A stretch of DNA of 64,000 nt from an uncultured Coriobacteriaceae bacterium (lineage in GTDB: Bacteria > Actinomycetota > Coriobacteriia > Coriobacteriales > Eggerthellaceae), in contig CASFII010000006.1 of NCBI GenBank assembly GCA_949294735.1, forward strand, positions 1 to 64,000, written 5' to 3'. The notes below the pieces were generated by a model, which saw only the letters and a program-made list of their open reading frames with translations, made no database searches and was not told the origin of the DNA. Below, piece by piece: positions 8,231 through 18,059 of the stretch (its first letter is position 1; the number at the start of each line of letters is the position of its first letter). The position numbers were made by a program, and so were the translations under genes.

Positions 8231-9232
8231 TTACTGGTTCTGTGCCTGAACTGCTGTAATTGCAATAACACCCACGATGTCTTCGGCTGTGCATCCGCGA
8301 GAAAGGTCATTCACGGGAGCTGCGAGGCCTTGAGTGATAGGACCGTAGGCTTCTGCTTTGGCCAAGCGCTGGACAAGTTTATAGCCGATATTGCCCGCAT
8401 CAAGATCGGGGAAAATGAGAACATTTGCTTTGCCTGCAACAGGGGAGTCTGGAGCTTTTGAAGCTGCGACAGAAGGCACAATAGCAGCGTCCGTTTGGAG
8501 TTCGCCGTCAAGTGCAAGTTCGGGCGCCAGTTCTTTTGCGATACGTACCGATTCTGCAACCTTTTCTACGTCAGCGTTTTTCGCGGATCCGTATGAAGAA
8601 TGGGAAAGGAGAGCTACTGCTGGTTCAGAACCCGTTAAATCTCGGAGCAATTTGTTCCAGGATTTAGCGGAATTAACTGCAATATGTGCTAGTTTTTCTG
8701 AATCTGGTTGAACTTCCAGACCACAGTCGCTAAAGATAAAGGTGCCGTTTGCGCCAAATTCACAATTAGGAACAACCATCACAAAGAACGAACTTACCAG
8801 CTTAACGCCTGGTGCAGTCTTTAGAATTTGTAAGCTTGGGCGCAATACGTCACCTGTAGCGTGACAAGCACCTGCTACCATGCCGTTAGCGCGACCAGTC
8901 TTAACCATCATCACGCCGAAATATAGTTCGTTAGAAATAAGCTCAAGCGCTTGTTCGGGGGTCATACCCTTATGTTTGCGAATTTCATATAGTTGGTTCG
9001 CAAGCTCATCGCGCAAATCACTGGTGTTTGGATCAATGAGTGCAGCACCTTCTAGAGAATATCCTTGAGAGTTGATTTGTTCAACGTTGCCTAAGATAGT
9101 TAATTCGGCAACACCTTCAGCTAAAATACGCTCAGCGGCTTTAAGCGTGCGCACATCGTTGCCTTCAGGCAACACAATGCGTTGTTTGTTTGACTTTGCC
9201 TGTTCCAACATAGAAGCTAAAAATTCGCTCAT
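8231..9232 (-). CDS. pta: Phosphate acetyltransferase
   Basis: A 333-residue short-form Pta that interconverts acetyl-CoA and acetyl phosphate, linking fermentation to ATP through acetate kinase. It shows the PTA_PTB fold from start to end: IVLPEGNDVRTLKAA near the N-terminus, GMVAGACHATGDVLRP, FSDCGLEVQPDSE, LSHSSYGSA and NVLIFPDLDAGNIGYK. The N-terminal DRTGG regulatory domains of the long enterobacterial enzyme are absent. Start ATG 9232 is preceded by GGAGGAAGA. No ackA is adjacent; the gene downstream is tRNA-Pro. Confidence 0.96.
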   Translation of the reverse strand: MSEFLASMLEQAKSNKQRIVLPEGNDVRTLKAAERILAEGVAELTILGNVEQINSQGYSLEGAALIDPNTSDLRDELANQLYEIRKHKGMTPEQALELISNELYFGVMMVKTGRANGMVAGACHATGDVLRPSLQILKTAPGVKLVSSFFVMVVPNCEFGANGTFIFSDCGLEVQPDSEKLAHIAVNSAKSWNKLLRDLTGSEPAVALLSHSSYGSAKNADVEKVAESVRIAKELAPELALDGELQTDAAIVPSVAASKAPDSPVAGKANVLIFPDLDAGNIGYKLVQRLAKAEAYGPITQGLAAPVNDLSRGCTAEDIVGVIAITAVQAQNQ

Positions 9233-9395
9233 TCTTCCTCCATCAACGTTCTAGAAAGCTACCTTACTTCATGTTCTATTGCCGAATATTTCAGCAGTAT
9301 CATCATAAGGGTAAATACAAAAGTTATATTCCTTAAATCTCTCAACGCTTAGGAAAAATAGGTATAACGCAACTCGAAAACCACAAAATGTTTGT

Positions 9396-9423
9396 TTTCA
9401 AATTACTTGAAACAGCCTATACT
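9396..9423 (+). promoter_or_regulatory. Probable pyr operon promoter with overlapping palindrome
   Basis: The -10 is TATACT (9418-9423), placing the start near 9430, just before the PyrR-binding stem. No strong -35 stands 17 bases upstream. Instead a palindrome, TTTCAA (9396-9401) and TTGAAA (9407-9412) with a five-base centre, covers that zone. It may be an operator or chance. Confidence 0.45.
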
Positions 9424-9430
9424 GTGTTAA

Positions 9431-9465
9431 GTCCTTTAAGGCGGTACAGAGAGACCGACAAGGTA
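9431..9465 (+). promoter_or_regulatory. PyrR-binding RNA stem-loop of the pyr leader
   Basis: Outer arms CCTT (9433-9436) and AAGG (9460-9463) and inner arms CGGT (9442-9445) and ACCG (9454-9457) close a loop ACAGAGAG. This matches the CAGAGAG loop of known PyrR anti-antiterminators. With UMP bound, PyrR would hold this stem and allow the downstream terminator to form. Confidence 0.8.
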
Positions 9466-9505
9466 CAGTAATACGATGCCCAGCTAGAAAAGGGCGCGCC
9501 TACTT

Positions 9506-9537
9506 GAAGCCTTTGTCGCGTCGCGGAGGCTTTTTTT
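9506..9537 (+). terminator. pyr operon attenuator
   Basis: Stem AAGCCT (9507-9512) and AGGCTT (9527-9532) is followed by a run of T. GCCTT within its left arm can instead pair with AAGGC at 9438-9442 in the PyrR-binding stem region. That provides a mutually exclusive antiterminator, the standard pyr attenuation arrangement. Confidence 0.82.
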
Positions 9538-9556
9538 GTATCGGGACTCAGAGGTT

Positions 9557-9665
9557 CTACCTTTTGGGGTTTATCTTGGGAATCTGCGTACTATTCATGG
9601 ACGCAGAAAACCCAAAAGATACGTCCCCTTTGGGTAGAAAACCCAAAAGACACGTCCCTATGGGC
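9557..9665 (+). repeat. Hairpin repeat cluster (copies 1 and 2 plus an inverted degenerate copy)
   Basis: Copy 1 (9605-9627) and copy 2 (9636-9658) share AGAAAACCCAAAAGA, one variable base (T or C), then ACGTCCC, with a 31-base period. The segment 9557-9589 is a degenerate inverted copy, so 9557-9637 forms a long imperfect hairpin with CTGCGT and ACGCAG next to the loop. Copy 1 alone folds by ACCCAAA and TTTGGGT. The cluster lies between the pyr attenuator and pyrR and would be transcribed in the operon leader. It looks like REP-type intergenic repeats; no transposase is in the window. Confidence 0.65.
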
Positions 9666-9741
9666 GGATTGGTCGAGTGAGATACAAAAGGCTGGCGACG
9701 GACGGCGGTTTTGCTGTACGCACTCAGAGAAAGGAGTGTGT

Positions 9742-10323
9742 ATGTCCGAAACGAACGCGAAGGTGGTCTGCATGGACGCAGCCGAAATTGAGCGTTCCCT
9801 CACGCGCATTGCGCATCAAATTCTTGAATCAAACAAAGGTCTTAAAAACGTTGCTCTGGTTGGCATAGTAACCAGGGGAGACTTGCTTGCGAAACGTTTG
9901 GTTCAAAAGCTTGAACAAATTGAAGGGGTAAAAGTTCCGCTGGGGAAGCTTGATATTAGTTTTTATCGAGACGACTTCGCTACCTACTTTAGTCCCGAAG
10001 TCCACTCAACGGAAATTCCATTCGACATTGATGGTAAGACAATCGTCTTAATCGACGATATTTTGTTTACGGGTCGCACCATTCGTGCCGCGCTGGATGC
10101 GCTCATGGATATCGGTCGTCCTGCGTGTGTTCAGCTTGCTGTTTTGGTTGATCGTGGTCATCGGCAGCTTCCTATTCGTCCAGATTATGTTGGTAAAAAC
10201 TTACCGAGTTCCCTGGATGAAAGTGTGCGCCTGTTCTTAGAGGAAGTTGACGGCGAAACAGCCGTTGAAGTTATGAGAATTCAGGCTGGTCAACGTGCTG
10301 GATCAGCTCCACTAAATAGATAG
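9742..10323 (+). CDS. pyrR: Bifunctional pyr operon attenuator / uracil phosphoribosyltransferase PyrR
   Basis: A 193-residue protein that binds pyr leader RNA when UMP is high and, in many species, also converts uracil and PRPP to UMP. The type I phosphoribosyltransferase signature [12 protein letters not shown] is at 102-113. The RNA-binding family features GIVTRG (41-46) and DISFYRDD (71-78) are present, and [17 protein letters not shown] is characteristic of PyrR. I chose ATG 9742 because AAGGAG (9731-9736) sits five bases upstream; an in-frame GTG at 9736 overlaps that site. It is the first gene of the pyr operon, behind its own target site. Confidence 0.97.
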   Translation: MSETNAKVVCMDAAEIERSLTRIAHQILESNKGLKNVALVGIVTRGDLLAKRLVQKLEQIEGVKVPLGKLDISFYRDDFATYFSPEVHSTEIPFDIDGKTIVLIDDILFTGRTIRAALDALMDIGRPACVQLAVLVDRGHRQLPIRPDYVGKNLPSSLDESVRLFLEEVDGETAVEVMRIQAGQRAGSAPLNR

Positions 10324-10338
10324 TTGGGGGTGATTGAT

Positions 10339-11283
10339 TTGGGTTTTAATCATAAGCATCTTATTGATTTACGCGAATATACCGCCGATGAAATCTCTTT
10401 GATTCTTGACACAGCAGAACGTTTCCGTGCGGTAAACGAACGCCGTATTAAGAAGGTTCCCACCCTTAAGGGTTATACCGTGGTAAACATGTTTAACGAA
10501 CCTTCAACGCGTACTCGTTCTTCTTTCGAAATTGCTGAAAAGCGTCTAAGTTGCGACAGTTTGAATTTTAGTGGGTCTGGATCTTCTGTTGAAAAGGGCG
10601 AAAGCCTTCACGATACGGTCCACACGCTCTGTTCGTATAAGATTGATGCAATTGTTGTGCGTGATCGCCATGCTGGGGTTCCTCAGAAAATCGCGGATAT
10701 ATCAGGTGTCACAGTGATTGACGCAGGTGATGGAAAGCATCTCCATCCAACTCAGGCGCTACTTGACCTTTATACCATTCGCCAAAAATATGGTCATATT
10801 GATGGACTGCAGGTTGGTATTGTAGGCGATATTAGCCATTCGCGTGTGTGCGGATCTCTCATTCCGGCACTTAAGATTATGGGCGCAGAAGTTACCGTTA
10901 TTGCACCGCAAACACTGCTTCCAGCCCGTCCTGAGGTTCTTGGAGTTGACCACGTAAGTAGTAAATTTGATGAAGTTCTGCCTCAGCTTGATGTAGTCTA
11001 CATGCTTCGTATTCAGCAGGAACGCTTAGAAGGTGCTCCGTTCCCGACTCTTCGTGAATACAACATGCTGTATGGTCTCTCAAAAGACCGCGAACACCTT
11101 ATGAAACCAGAAGCAATTATCTGTCACCCAGGTCCCATTAATCGTGGAATTGAACTCGATGATTACATGGCTGACCATCCAACACGTTCAAAAATTTTAG
11201 ATCAGGTCTATGCAGGTGTGTTGGTTCGTATGGCGGCACTTTATTTGCTGTTAGGGGGTGCCGAAGATGGAATTACTGCTTAA
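10339..11283 (+). CDS. pyrB: Aspartate carbamoyltransferase catalytic subunit
   Basis: A 314-residue enzyme that condenses carbamoyl phosphate and aspartate, the first committed pyrimidine step. The carbamoyl-phosphate signature STRTR begins at S56. HPTQALLDLY and HPGPINRGIE mark the aspartate-binding and C-terminal parts. The frame opens at TTG 10324, one base after the pyrR stop. I prefer TTG 10339 because GGGGGTGA (10326-10333) is spaced five bases before it; GTG 10330 is a third possibility. No pyrI regulatory subunit is present, as expected for this operon type. It overlaps pyrC by 17 bases. Confidence 0.96.
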   Translation: MGFNHKHLIDLREYTADEISLILDTAERFRAVNERRIKKVPTLKGYTVVNMFNEPSTRTRSSFEIAEKRLSCDSLNFSGSGSSVEKGESLHDTVHTLCSYKIDAIVVRDRHAGVPQKIADISGVTVIDAGDGKHLHPTQALLDLYTIRQKYGHIDGLQVGIVGDISHSRVCGSLIPALKIMGAEVTVIAPQTLLPARPEVLGVDHVSSKFDEVLPQLDVVYMLRIQQERLEGAPFPTLREYNMLYGLSKDREHLMKPEAIICHPGPINRGIELDDYMADHPTRSKILDQVYAGVLVRMAALYLLLGGAEDGITA

Positions 11284-12565
11284 GGGTGCTCATGTTATAG
11301 ATCCGCAGGTTGCACTAGATGACATTACTGATATTCGCGTAGTAGATGGCAAGATTGCTGAGGTAGGCAAGAACTTAGAACCAGTTTCTTCGTCTGCGAA
11401 GGTTCGTGACCTCACGGGCAAAATTCTCACCCCTGGGTTGGTGGATCTCCATGTGCACCTTCGTGATCCTGGATTAGAGCAAAAAGAAAGCATTGCAACG
11501 GGTACTGCTGCCGCAGCACATGGTGGTTTTACGGCAGTTTGTTGTATGCCCAACACAAAGCCTATTACCGACAATGCTTTAGCTGTTGAATACATTCAAT
11601 CAGTTGCTCAGCAGGTAGGTAAGTGCCGAGTTCATGTAAGTGGTGCTTGTACACAAGGTGAAAAGGGCGAAGCGCTTTCTGAAATGGGCGACATGGTTGC
11701 CCATGGTGCCGTTGCTTTCACCGACGACGGCAGAGGTGTTCAAGATTCTGGGATGATGCGCCGTGTCATGGATTATGCCGTTCAATTTGACAAAGTGGTA
11801 ATGAGCCACTGTCAAGACGAGGGTTTGGTAGGAAAAGGGCAGGTCAATGAAGGTGTTGTCTCAACACGGCTCGGTTTGGCTCCGTGGCCAGCAGAAGGCG
11901 AAGAGCTACAAATAGCTCGTGACATTGCGTTGTCACGTCTCACGGGTTGTGCGTTACAAATTCAGCACATGAGTACCCGTCGAGGAATTGAAATGGTGCG
12001 GGCTGCTAAAGCTGAAGGTTTAAAAGTGACTTGCGAAGCAACTCCTCATCATATGTTCTTAACTGAAGACGATATACAAGATGATTACAACACTAACTTG
12101 AAGGTTAATCCTCCCTTGCGCACCAAAGAAGACGCGCAAGCCCTCATAGAGGCAGTAGCTGATGGTACCGTTGATGTGATTGTGACCGATCACGCACCGC
12201 ATATTAAGTTTGAAAAGGACAGAGAATTCGAAATTGCTCCGTTTGGAATGATTGGTCTAGAAACCTCGTTTGCGCTGGTATACACGCACCTCGTAAAGCC
12301 AGGCATCATTTCTTGGCAGCGCCTTGTTGAACTGATGGCCATCAATCCTCGCGCAGTTCTTCGCGTCGAAGAAGTAGCTATAAGACCTGGAAGCACGGCG
12401 GATCTTTCAGTGTTTGATACTTCTATCGAATGGACAGTGACCGAAGAATCATTTGTTTCTAAAGCAAAGAATTCTGGTTTCTTAGGACATACCTTAACAG
12501 GCAAACCAACCGATGTATTTGTTGGCGGTAGAGCAACCATGGAAGAGGGGGTTGTTTGTGAGTAG
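11267..12565 (+). CDS. pyrC: Dihydroorotase (class I)
   Basis: A 432-residue amidohydrolase that closes carbamoyl aspartate to dihydroorotate. The first metal ligands are H62 and H64 in DLHVHLRDPG. Later ligands lie in MSHCQDEG, EATPHHMFLTED and TDHAPH (D308), and the substrate motif NTNLKVNPPLR is present. I chose ATG 11267, with GGGGG upstream at good spacing, over the in-frame GTG 11258 that lies in the ribosome site itself. It overlaps the end of pyrB and its stop overlaps the carA start, so the three genes are tightly coupled. Confidence 0.97.
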   Translation: MELLLKGAHVIDPQVALDDITDIRVVDGKIAEVGKNLEPVSSSAKVRDLTGKILTPGLVDLHVHLRDPGLEQKESIATGTAAAAHGGFTAVCCMPNTKPITDNALAVEYIQSVAQQVGKCRVHVSGACTQGEKGEALSEMGDMVAHGAVAFTDDGRGVQDSGMMRRVMDYAVQFDKVVMSHCQDEGLVGKGQVNEGVVSTRLGLAPWPAEGEELQIARDIALSRLTGCALQIQHMSTRRGIEMVRAAKAEGLKVTCEATPHHMFLTEDDIQDDYNTNLKVNPPLRTKEDAQALIEAVADGTVDVIVTDHAPHIKFEKDREFEIAPFGMIGLETSFALVYTHLVKPGIISWQRLVELMAINPRAVLRVEEVAIRPGSTADLSVFDTSIEWTVTEESFVSKAKNSGFLGHTLTGKPTDVFVGGRATMEEGVVCE

Positions 12566-13904
12566 CATAAGCGAACAATTACTTGCTAATACTTCAAAGC
12601 CAGTTCCAAAGGAAGCACTTTTGGTGCTTGAAGACGGAAGTGTTTTTAAGGGAACGGCTTGTGCAGCTGAAGGCGAAGTTTTTGGAGAAATTTGTTTCAA
12701 TACTTCTCTTGAGGGTTACCTGGAAGTAATTACCGATCCTTCTTATGCTGGACAAATAATTACCATGACCTATCCTCAGATTGGCAACTATGGGGTGAAC
12801 TTGGAAGACATTCAGCGAGAACATCCCGCATTGCGTGGTTTGGTTGTTCGCGACATGTGTACACGTCCTTCAAATTGGCGTAGTACGTTAAGCCTTCCTG
12901 AGTATTTAAAGCAAGAAAACGTGGTTGCTATTGAGGGTGTTGATACGCGTGCTTTGGTGCGTCATGTGCGAGACCATGGAGCTCAACGTGCGGTCTTATC
13001 TACTATTGATACTAATCCTGAAAGCCTTCTCAAAAAGGTTCGTGAAAGTGTGAGTATTGTAGGGGTTAACCTAATTCCTACGGTCTCATGCACTGAAATT
13101 CACACCTTTGCTTCGCTTCCAAAAAGTCATGATTTTGCTGTTGCTCCTGCTTTGGAACCAAAACATAAAGTAGTAGCTTATGACTGCGGTGCGAAGCGTT
13201 CTATTCTTCAGAATTTAGTTCGCTGTGGCTGTGACTTAACGGTGGTTCCTTGGAATACGCCTGCTGAAACAGTGTTAGATATGCACCCTGATGGAGTATT
13301 TTTGAGCAATGGTCCTGGTGACCCAGATGCGGTTGAAGGCACCTATTCGCAGGTACAAAAACTGTTGGGGAAAGTTCCAGTCTTTGGCATCTGCTTAGGT
13401 CATCAGATGATTTCAAAGGCTGCTGGAGCAAGCATCGAAAAGCTGAAGTTTGGTCATCGTGGTGGAAATCATCCTGTTATGAATCTTTTAACGGGACGCG
13501 TTGAAATTACTGCTCAAAACCATGGGTTCGGTCTTTTATTCCCAAGCCTTGGAGAGCTTATTCCTGAACTTTCTGGTGGGCATTCTGAACACGTAGATGA
13601 CCTGCGTTTCTGGGTGCGTGAAGGCGTTGCTCCTGTTGTTCAAAATGATCGCTTTGGACGAATTCGTCTTACTCACGTAAATCTGAACGACGGTACTGCC
13701 GAAGGTATTGCTTGCCTTGATATTCCTGCTTTTTCTGTTCAGTATCATCCTGAAGCGTCTCCTGGTCCAACAGACGCGCACTATCTGTTCACGGCGTTTA
13801 TTCGTCTCATGGATAAAGATCCTAATTATTTAGATATTGACATCGCGGCGGATCGATTAGCCGGTTGGACTTTCGGTGAGCGAAAGGAGTTACAACATGC
13901 CTAA
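12558..13904 (+). CDS. carA: Carbamoyl-phosphate synthase small subunit, with an insertion
   Basis: A 448-residue glutamine amidotransferase subunit that feeds ammonia to CarB. The class I triad is C279 in FGICLGHQ with H397 and E399 in [13 protein letters not shown] 12558 follows AGAGGGGG and gives about 20 extra N-terminal residues before [12 protein letters not shown]. It is longer than the usual 360-390 residues. Besides the N-terminal extension and a C-terminal tail, about 33 extra residues lie between NHGF (ending at 324) and THVNLNDGT (from 372), compared with the E. coli spacing. The insertion includes [17 protein letters not shown]. Core residues are intact, so I expect activity. Confidence 0.95.
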   Translation: MSSISEQLLANTSKPVPKEALLVLEDGSVFKGTACAAEGEVFGEICFNTSLEGYLEVITDPSYAGQIITMTYPQIGNYGVNLEDIQREHPALRGLVVRDMCTRPSNWRSTLSLPEYLKQENVVAIEGVDTRALVRHVRDHGAQRAVLSTIDTNPESLLKKVRESVSIVGVNLIPTVSCTEIHTFASLPKSHDFAVAPALEPKHKVVAYDCGAKRSILQNLVRCGCDLTVVPWNTPAETVLDMHPDGVFLSNGPGDPDAVEGTYSQVQKLLGKVPVFGICLGHQMISKAAGASIEKLKFGHRGGNHPVMNLLTGRVEITAQNHGFGLLFPSLGELIPELSGGHSEHVDDLRFWVREGVAPVVQNDRFGRIRLTHVNLNDGTAEGIACLDIPAFSVQYHPEASPGPTDAHYLFTAFIRLMDKDPNYLDIDIAADRLAGWTFGERKELQHA

Positions 13905-16900
13905 GCGCACTGATATTCAAACCATTTTAGTAATTGGTTCTGGTCCTATTGTTATTGGTCAGGCTTGTGAATTCGACTATTCAGGTGCCCAAGCTTGTAA
14001 GGTACTTAAGGCTGATGGCTATAAGGTGGTTTTAGTTAACTCCAACCCCGCAACAATCATGACCGACCCAGGTCTGGCGGATCGCACCTATGTTGAACCT
14101 ATCACAGCTGAATTTGTTGAAAAGGTTATTGAAAAGGAGCGACCCGACGCTCTGCTTCCAACGCTTGGCGGTCAGACTGGTTTAAATACCGCAGTTGAGC
14201 TAGCTAAATCTGGTGTTTTGGATAAGTACGGCGTTGAAATGATTGGGTGCGATCTGGAAGCCATTGAACGTGGTGAAGATCGCAAAATGTTCAACGACTG
14301 TATGGCTGAACTAGGGATAGAAACCGCACGCAGTGGTTATGCCTATTCCATTGAAGATGCTGAGCGTATTGTTGGAGAGCTTGGCTATCCCGTTGTTTTG
14401 CGTCCTTCCTTTACGCTAGGTGGCGCCGGTGGCGGTATTGCGCACAATCATGACGAACTATTGTTAATAGTTTCGCAAGGCCTTGAACTTTCTCCAGCAG
14501 GTGAAGTGCTGGTTGAAGAAAGCATTGAGGGGTGGAAAGAATTCGAGATGGAAGTCATGCGTGACCATGCTGGGAACGGCATTATCGTATGCTCCATTGA
14601 AAACTTTGACGCTATGGGCGTTCATACAGGTGACTCTATTACGGTTGCACCTGCACAAACGCTTTCTGATGTTGAATACCAACGTATGCGCGCTGCTTCC
14701 TTGGCTATTCTTGAAAAGATTGGCGTAGAAACAGGCGGTTCTAATGTTCAGTTTGCGGTTAATCCTCAGAATGGCCGCATGATTGTTATTGAGATGAACC
14801 CTCGTGTTTCACGCTCTTCGGCATTGGCTTCGAAGGCTACTGGTTTTCCCATTGCTAAGGCTGCTGCTAAGCTTGCAGTTGGTTATACGCTTGATGAAAT
14901 CGTAAACGACATTACCAAAGCTACACCTGCTTGTTTTGAGCCTTCCATTGACTATTGCGTGGTAAAGGTTCCTCGCTTTGCTTTCGAAAAATTCCAAGGT
15001 ACTGACGATACGCTTTCTACCAGAATGAAAGCTGTCGGTGAAATTATGGCCATTGGTCGCACTTTCGAAGAAGCACTTGGGAAAGCTATGCGTTCTTTGG
15101 AAAACGGACGTGCAGGTTTAGGCGCTGACGGTAAAGACGTACGTGTTACTGAAGAAAACTTTAATGATCTGGTAGGACGTCCTACGGCTGATAGAATTTT
15201 CCACATCGCTGAAGCTTTGCGTGCTGGATTTACTCCTGAACAGGTTATTGAAACAAGCAAGATTGACCCGTTCTTTATCAATCGAATCGCAGACATGGTT
15301 GCCGTACAAGAAAGTTTGCGTGGTATGCGTGTCGATGAGCTTGACGCCGATGCTTTCCGTACGTTGAAGCGTTACGGCATGTCTGACATTCAGATTGCTC
15401 ATCTCACGAATTCTGACGAACTGACGGTTCGTGCTTGTCGCAAACTTTTAGGCGTACGTCCTTCTTTTAAAACGGTTGATACATGTGCAGCTGAATTTGA
15501 GAGCACGACTGCTTATCACTACAAAACCTATGATGCTGATGAAACCGAAGCCCCTGGTGAACGTACGAAAAAGCGCGCCATGATATTGGGTGCTGGTCCA
15601 AACCGTATTGGTCAGGGTATTGAATTTGACTACTGCTGTGTACATGCCAGTTATGCGCTTCATGATGCTGGCTTTGAAACCATCATGGTGAACTGCAACC
15701 CAGAAACAGTTTCCACTGACTACGACACCTCTGATAAACTCTATTTTGAACCCTTAACGTTTGAGGACGTCATGGATATCGTGGATGCCGAAAAACCTGA
15801 TGGGGTAGTGGTTACCTTAGGTGGTCAGACCCCGCTTAAGTTGGCAAATGCTTTATCTGAAGCAGGCGTTCCTATTATGGGCACTTCACCTGAAGCTATC
15901 GACCTTGCAGAAGATCGTGACCGCTTTAGTGCAATTCTTGATGAACTCGGTATTGCTTATCCTGCTGCTGGCATGGCTTCTACGTTCCAGGAGGCATGTG
16001 CGGTAGCTGATCAAATTGGCTTCCCGCTTTTGGTTCGTCCGAGCTATGTTTTGGGCGGTCGAGGTATGGGTATTGTCTATGATGGTGCCCAGCTTGAGAA
16101 ATACATGACTGAGGCTGCAAAGATTACGCCAGATCATCCGGTTTATCTTGACCGCTTCCTTGAAGGCGCCGTTGAGGTTGATTTAGATGCTTTATGCGAT
16201 GGTGACCAGGTGTATGTTGGTGGTGTACTTGAGCATATTGAAGAAGCAGGTATTCACTCTGGTGACAGCTCTTGTTGTACGCCCCCGTTTGCGCTCTCTG
16301 AAGCAATTGTTTCTCAGCTTCGTTCAATTGCGCGACGTTTAGCTTTGCGCATTGGAGTAGTTGGTCTTATCAACATCCAGTTTGCTATTAAAGATCAAGT
16401 TGTGTACATCATTGAAGCGAACCCCCGCGCAAGCCGTACGGTGCCTTTTGTCTCCAAGGCAACAGGAGTACCTTTGGCTAAACTTGCGGCTCGCATCATG
16501 GCTGGTGAAAAGATTGCAGGTTTGAATCTACCTTCCGATGAGCGTCGCTTGGATTATTTCAGTGTTAAAGAGCCCGTAATGCCATTCGGTCGTTTCCCAG
16601 GTACCGATACGGTGTTAGGGCCTGAAATGAAATCAACGGGTGAAGTTATGGGTATTGCCCGAAACTTCCCAGCGGCATTTGCGAAAGGTCAGCTTGCTAT
16701 TGACTATCATCTGCCTGAAAGTGGAACAGTATTTGTTTCAGTATGCGACCGCGACAAACGTGCCTTAGTACCTATTGCACGTGAAATTAAACGCATGGGA
16801 TTCAAGATTGTTGCAACGGGCGGTACGGCTAGAGCTTTACGCGCTGCCGGTGTTGATTGCGAAGAAGTTCGCAAGGTAAGCGAAGGTTCTCCGAACATTA

Positions 16901-17124
16901 TTGACCGAATTGCAAGTGGTGAAATCTCCTTCATGATCAACACGCCATTTGGTCATGCAACGCGTTCCGACGGATACGAACTTCGTACGGCAGCTGTTCG
17001 TCATGGCATGAGCTATGTCACGACTTTGTCGGGTGCCCAAGCTCTTGTTGCAGGTATGGAGGTTGCTCGCGAAGTTGGCTTGGATATTGTTGCACTTCAA
17101 GACTTGCCGCAGTGGGAAGGTTAG
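13897..17124 (+). CDS. carB: Carbamoyl-phosphate synthase large subunit
   Basis: A 1075-residue subunit that makes carbamoyl phosphate from bicarbonate, ammonia and two ATP. It has the normal tandem architecture: carboxyphosphate half (1-400, with two [12 protein letters not shown] ATP-grasp stretches), oligomerisation region, carbamate-phosphorylating half starting near [19 protein letters not shown], and a C-terminal MGS-like allosteric domain with ATGGTARAL and INTPFG. ATG 13897 lies seven bases after AAAGGAG and overlaps the end of carA by eight bases. The upstream in-frame GTG 13876 has no ribosome site. It supplies both pyrimidine and arginine synthesis in principle; its place here ties it to UMP. 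Confidence 0.98.
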   Translation: MPKRTDIQTILVIGSGPIVIGQACEFDYSGAQACKVLKADGYKVVLVNSNPATIMTDPGLADRTYVEPITAEFVEKVIEKERPDALLPTLGGQTGLNTAVELAKSGVLDKYGVEMIGCDLEAIERGEDRKMFNDCMAELGIETARSGYAYSIEDAERIVGELGYPVVLRPSFTLGGAGGGIAHNHDELLLIVSQGLELSPAGEVLVEESIEGWKEFEMEVMRDHAGNGIIVCSIENFDAMGVHTGDSITVAPAQTLSDVEYQRMRAASLAILEKIGVETGGSNVQFAVNPQNGRMIVIEMNPRVSRSSALASKATGFPIAKAAAKLAVGYTLDEIVNDITKATPACFEPSIDYCVVKVPRFAFEKFQGTDDTLSTRMKAVGEIMAIGRTFEEALGKAMRSLENGRAGLGADGKDVRVTEENFNDLVGRPTADRIFHIAEALRAGFTPEQVIETSKIDPFFINRIADMVAVQESLRGMRVDELDADAFRTLKRYGMSDIQIAHLTNSDELTVRACRKLLGVRPSFKTVDTCAAEFESTTAYHYKTYDADETEAPGERTKKRAMILGAGPNRIGQGIEFDYCCVHASYALHDAGFETIMVNCNPETVSTDYDTSDKLYFEPLTFEDVMDIVDAEKPDGVVVTLGGQTPLKLANALSEAGVPIMGTSPEAIDLAEDRDRFSAILDELGIAYPAAGMASTFQEACAVADQIGFPLLVRPSYVLGGRGMGIVYDGAQLEKYMTEAAKITPDHPVYLDRFLEGAVEVDLDALCDGDQVYVGGVLEHIEEAGIHSGDSSCCTPPFALSEAIVSQLRSIARRLALRIGVVGLINIQFAIKDQVVYIIEANPRASRTVPFVSKATGVPLAKLAARIMAGEKIAGLNLPSDERRLDYFSVKEPVMPFGRFPGTDTVLGPEMKSTGEVMGIARNFPAAFAKGQLAIDYHLPESGTVFVSVCDRDKRALVPIAREIKRMGFKIVATGGTARALRAAGVDCEEVRKVSEGSPNIIDRIASGEISFMINTPFGHATRSDGYELRTAAVRHGMSYVTTLSGAQALVAGMEVAREVGLDIVALQDLPQWEG

Positions 17125-17165
17125 CCTTAACGCTTGCTTGGGTTAATGAACCCTGAATAAATAAT

Positions 17166-17195
17166 GTCAACATCATCCGCTTTGCTGATGTTGAC
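17166..17195 (+). promoter_or_regulatory. Intercistronic hairpin between carB and pyrK
   Basis: Perfect 10-bp arms GTCAACATCA and TGATGTTGAC with a 10-base loop end six bases before the pyrK ribosome site. There is no U-run, so it is not an ordinary terminator. It may protect or mark an mRNA processing point, or tune pyrK translation. Confidence 0.6.
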
Positions 17196-17213
17196 TGATA
17201 GAAAGGTATGTTT

Positions 17214-18059
17214 GTGACGTTAGTAAATGAACATGCAAAGCTATTGAGCAACCAAAAAGTAGGACCGAAACTTTTTGTTATGGAGCTTGAATCTCCTCAA
17301 ATCAGTGCTTCGGTTCAGCCAGGGCAATTTGTTCATATGCTTCTGCCGAGCGCTGATTCTCATGTTTTGCGCCGTCCTTTTTCAGTGTATGAGGTGAGCG
17401 AAGACAAGTCTAAGCTCTCTATTTTGTACCAGGTGGTAGGTGCAGGGACTGACTATCTCACGTCGGTGCAGCCAGGCGCAACAATCGAAATGATTGGACC
17501 TGTTGGTCATGGATGGCAGCCTCCTCATGAAGCTCAGAAAGTCCTCCTCGTAGGTGGCGGAGTCGGCGCTGCACCTTTGTTTATGCTTTGCGAAACATTG
17601 GTCAATGCTGGTGTTAAGGTTCACATGATTTTGGGAGCTCAGTCCGAACAAGCTATGGTAACCCGTAAAGCCTATGAGGTACTTTTCGGTATTACTGAAG
17701 ATTTAAAACCTGGTCTAGCAACACGTGGGGGCTTACATACTTGCTCGCTTTCTTGCGCGACTGATGATGGCTCTTACGGGCATCATGGTTTTTGTACCGC
17801 TCTTGTTGAACAAACACTTCAAAAAGCTGCTCGTGAAAACACTCCCTATGATTATATGGCTGTATGCGGTCCGGAAGTATTGATGCGTTTGGTAAAAGAA
17901 CAGGCTGAATCCGCTCATATACCTTGCGAAGTTTCCATGGAGCGACGCATGGCGTGTGGCATCGGCGCTTGTCTATCGTGCGTGGTTGATACCGTGGAAG
18001 GCAAGAAGCGTGCGTGCGTAGATGGTCCTGTTTTCGCTTCTCATGAGGTGGTGTGGTAA
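17214..18059 (+). CDS. pyrK: Dihydroorotate dehydrogenase electron transfer subunit
   Basis: A 281-residue iron-sulfur flavoprotein that carries electrons from PyrD to NAD in class 1B dihydroorotate dehydrogenase. FAD is bound through RRPFSVYEV, and GGGVGAAPLF marks the NAD-binding side. The [2Fe-2S] cysteines are C248, C253, C256 and C268 around MACGIGACLSC. I chose GTG 17214, eight bases after GAAAGG, over ATG 17208, which is only one base from it. The stop codon abuts the pyrD ATG directly. Confidence 0.95.
   Translation: MTLVNEHAKLLSNQKVGPKLFVMELESPQISASVQPGQFVHMLLPSADSHVLRRPFSVYEVSEDKSKLSILYQVVGAGTDYLTSVQPGATIEMIGPVGHGWQPPHEAQKVLLVGGGVGAAPLFMLCETLVNAGVKVHMILGAQSEQAMVTRKAYEVLFGITEDLKPGLATRGGLHTCSLSCATDDGSYGHHGFCTALVEQTLQKAARENTPYDYMAVCGPEVLMRLVKEQAESAHIPCEVSMERRMACGIGACLSCVVDTVEGKKRACVDGPVFASHEVVW

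Noticed and set aside
9557..9741. Small protein encoded between the pyr attenuator and pyrR
   Set aside because: Open frames here run through the hairpin repeats and lack ribosome sites; the repeat explains the sequence better.
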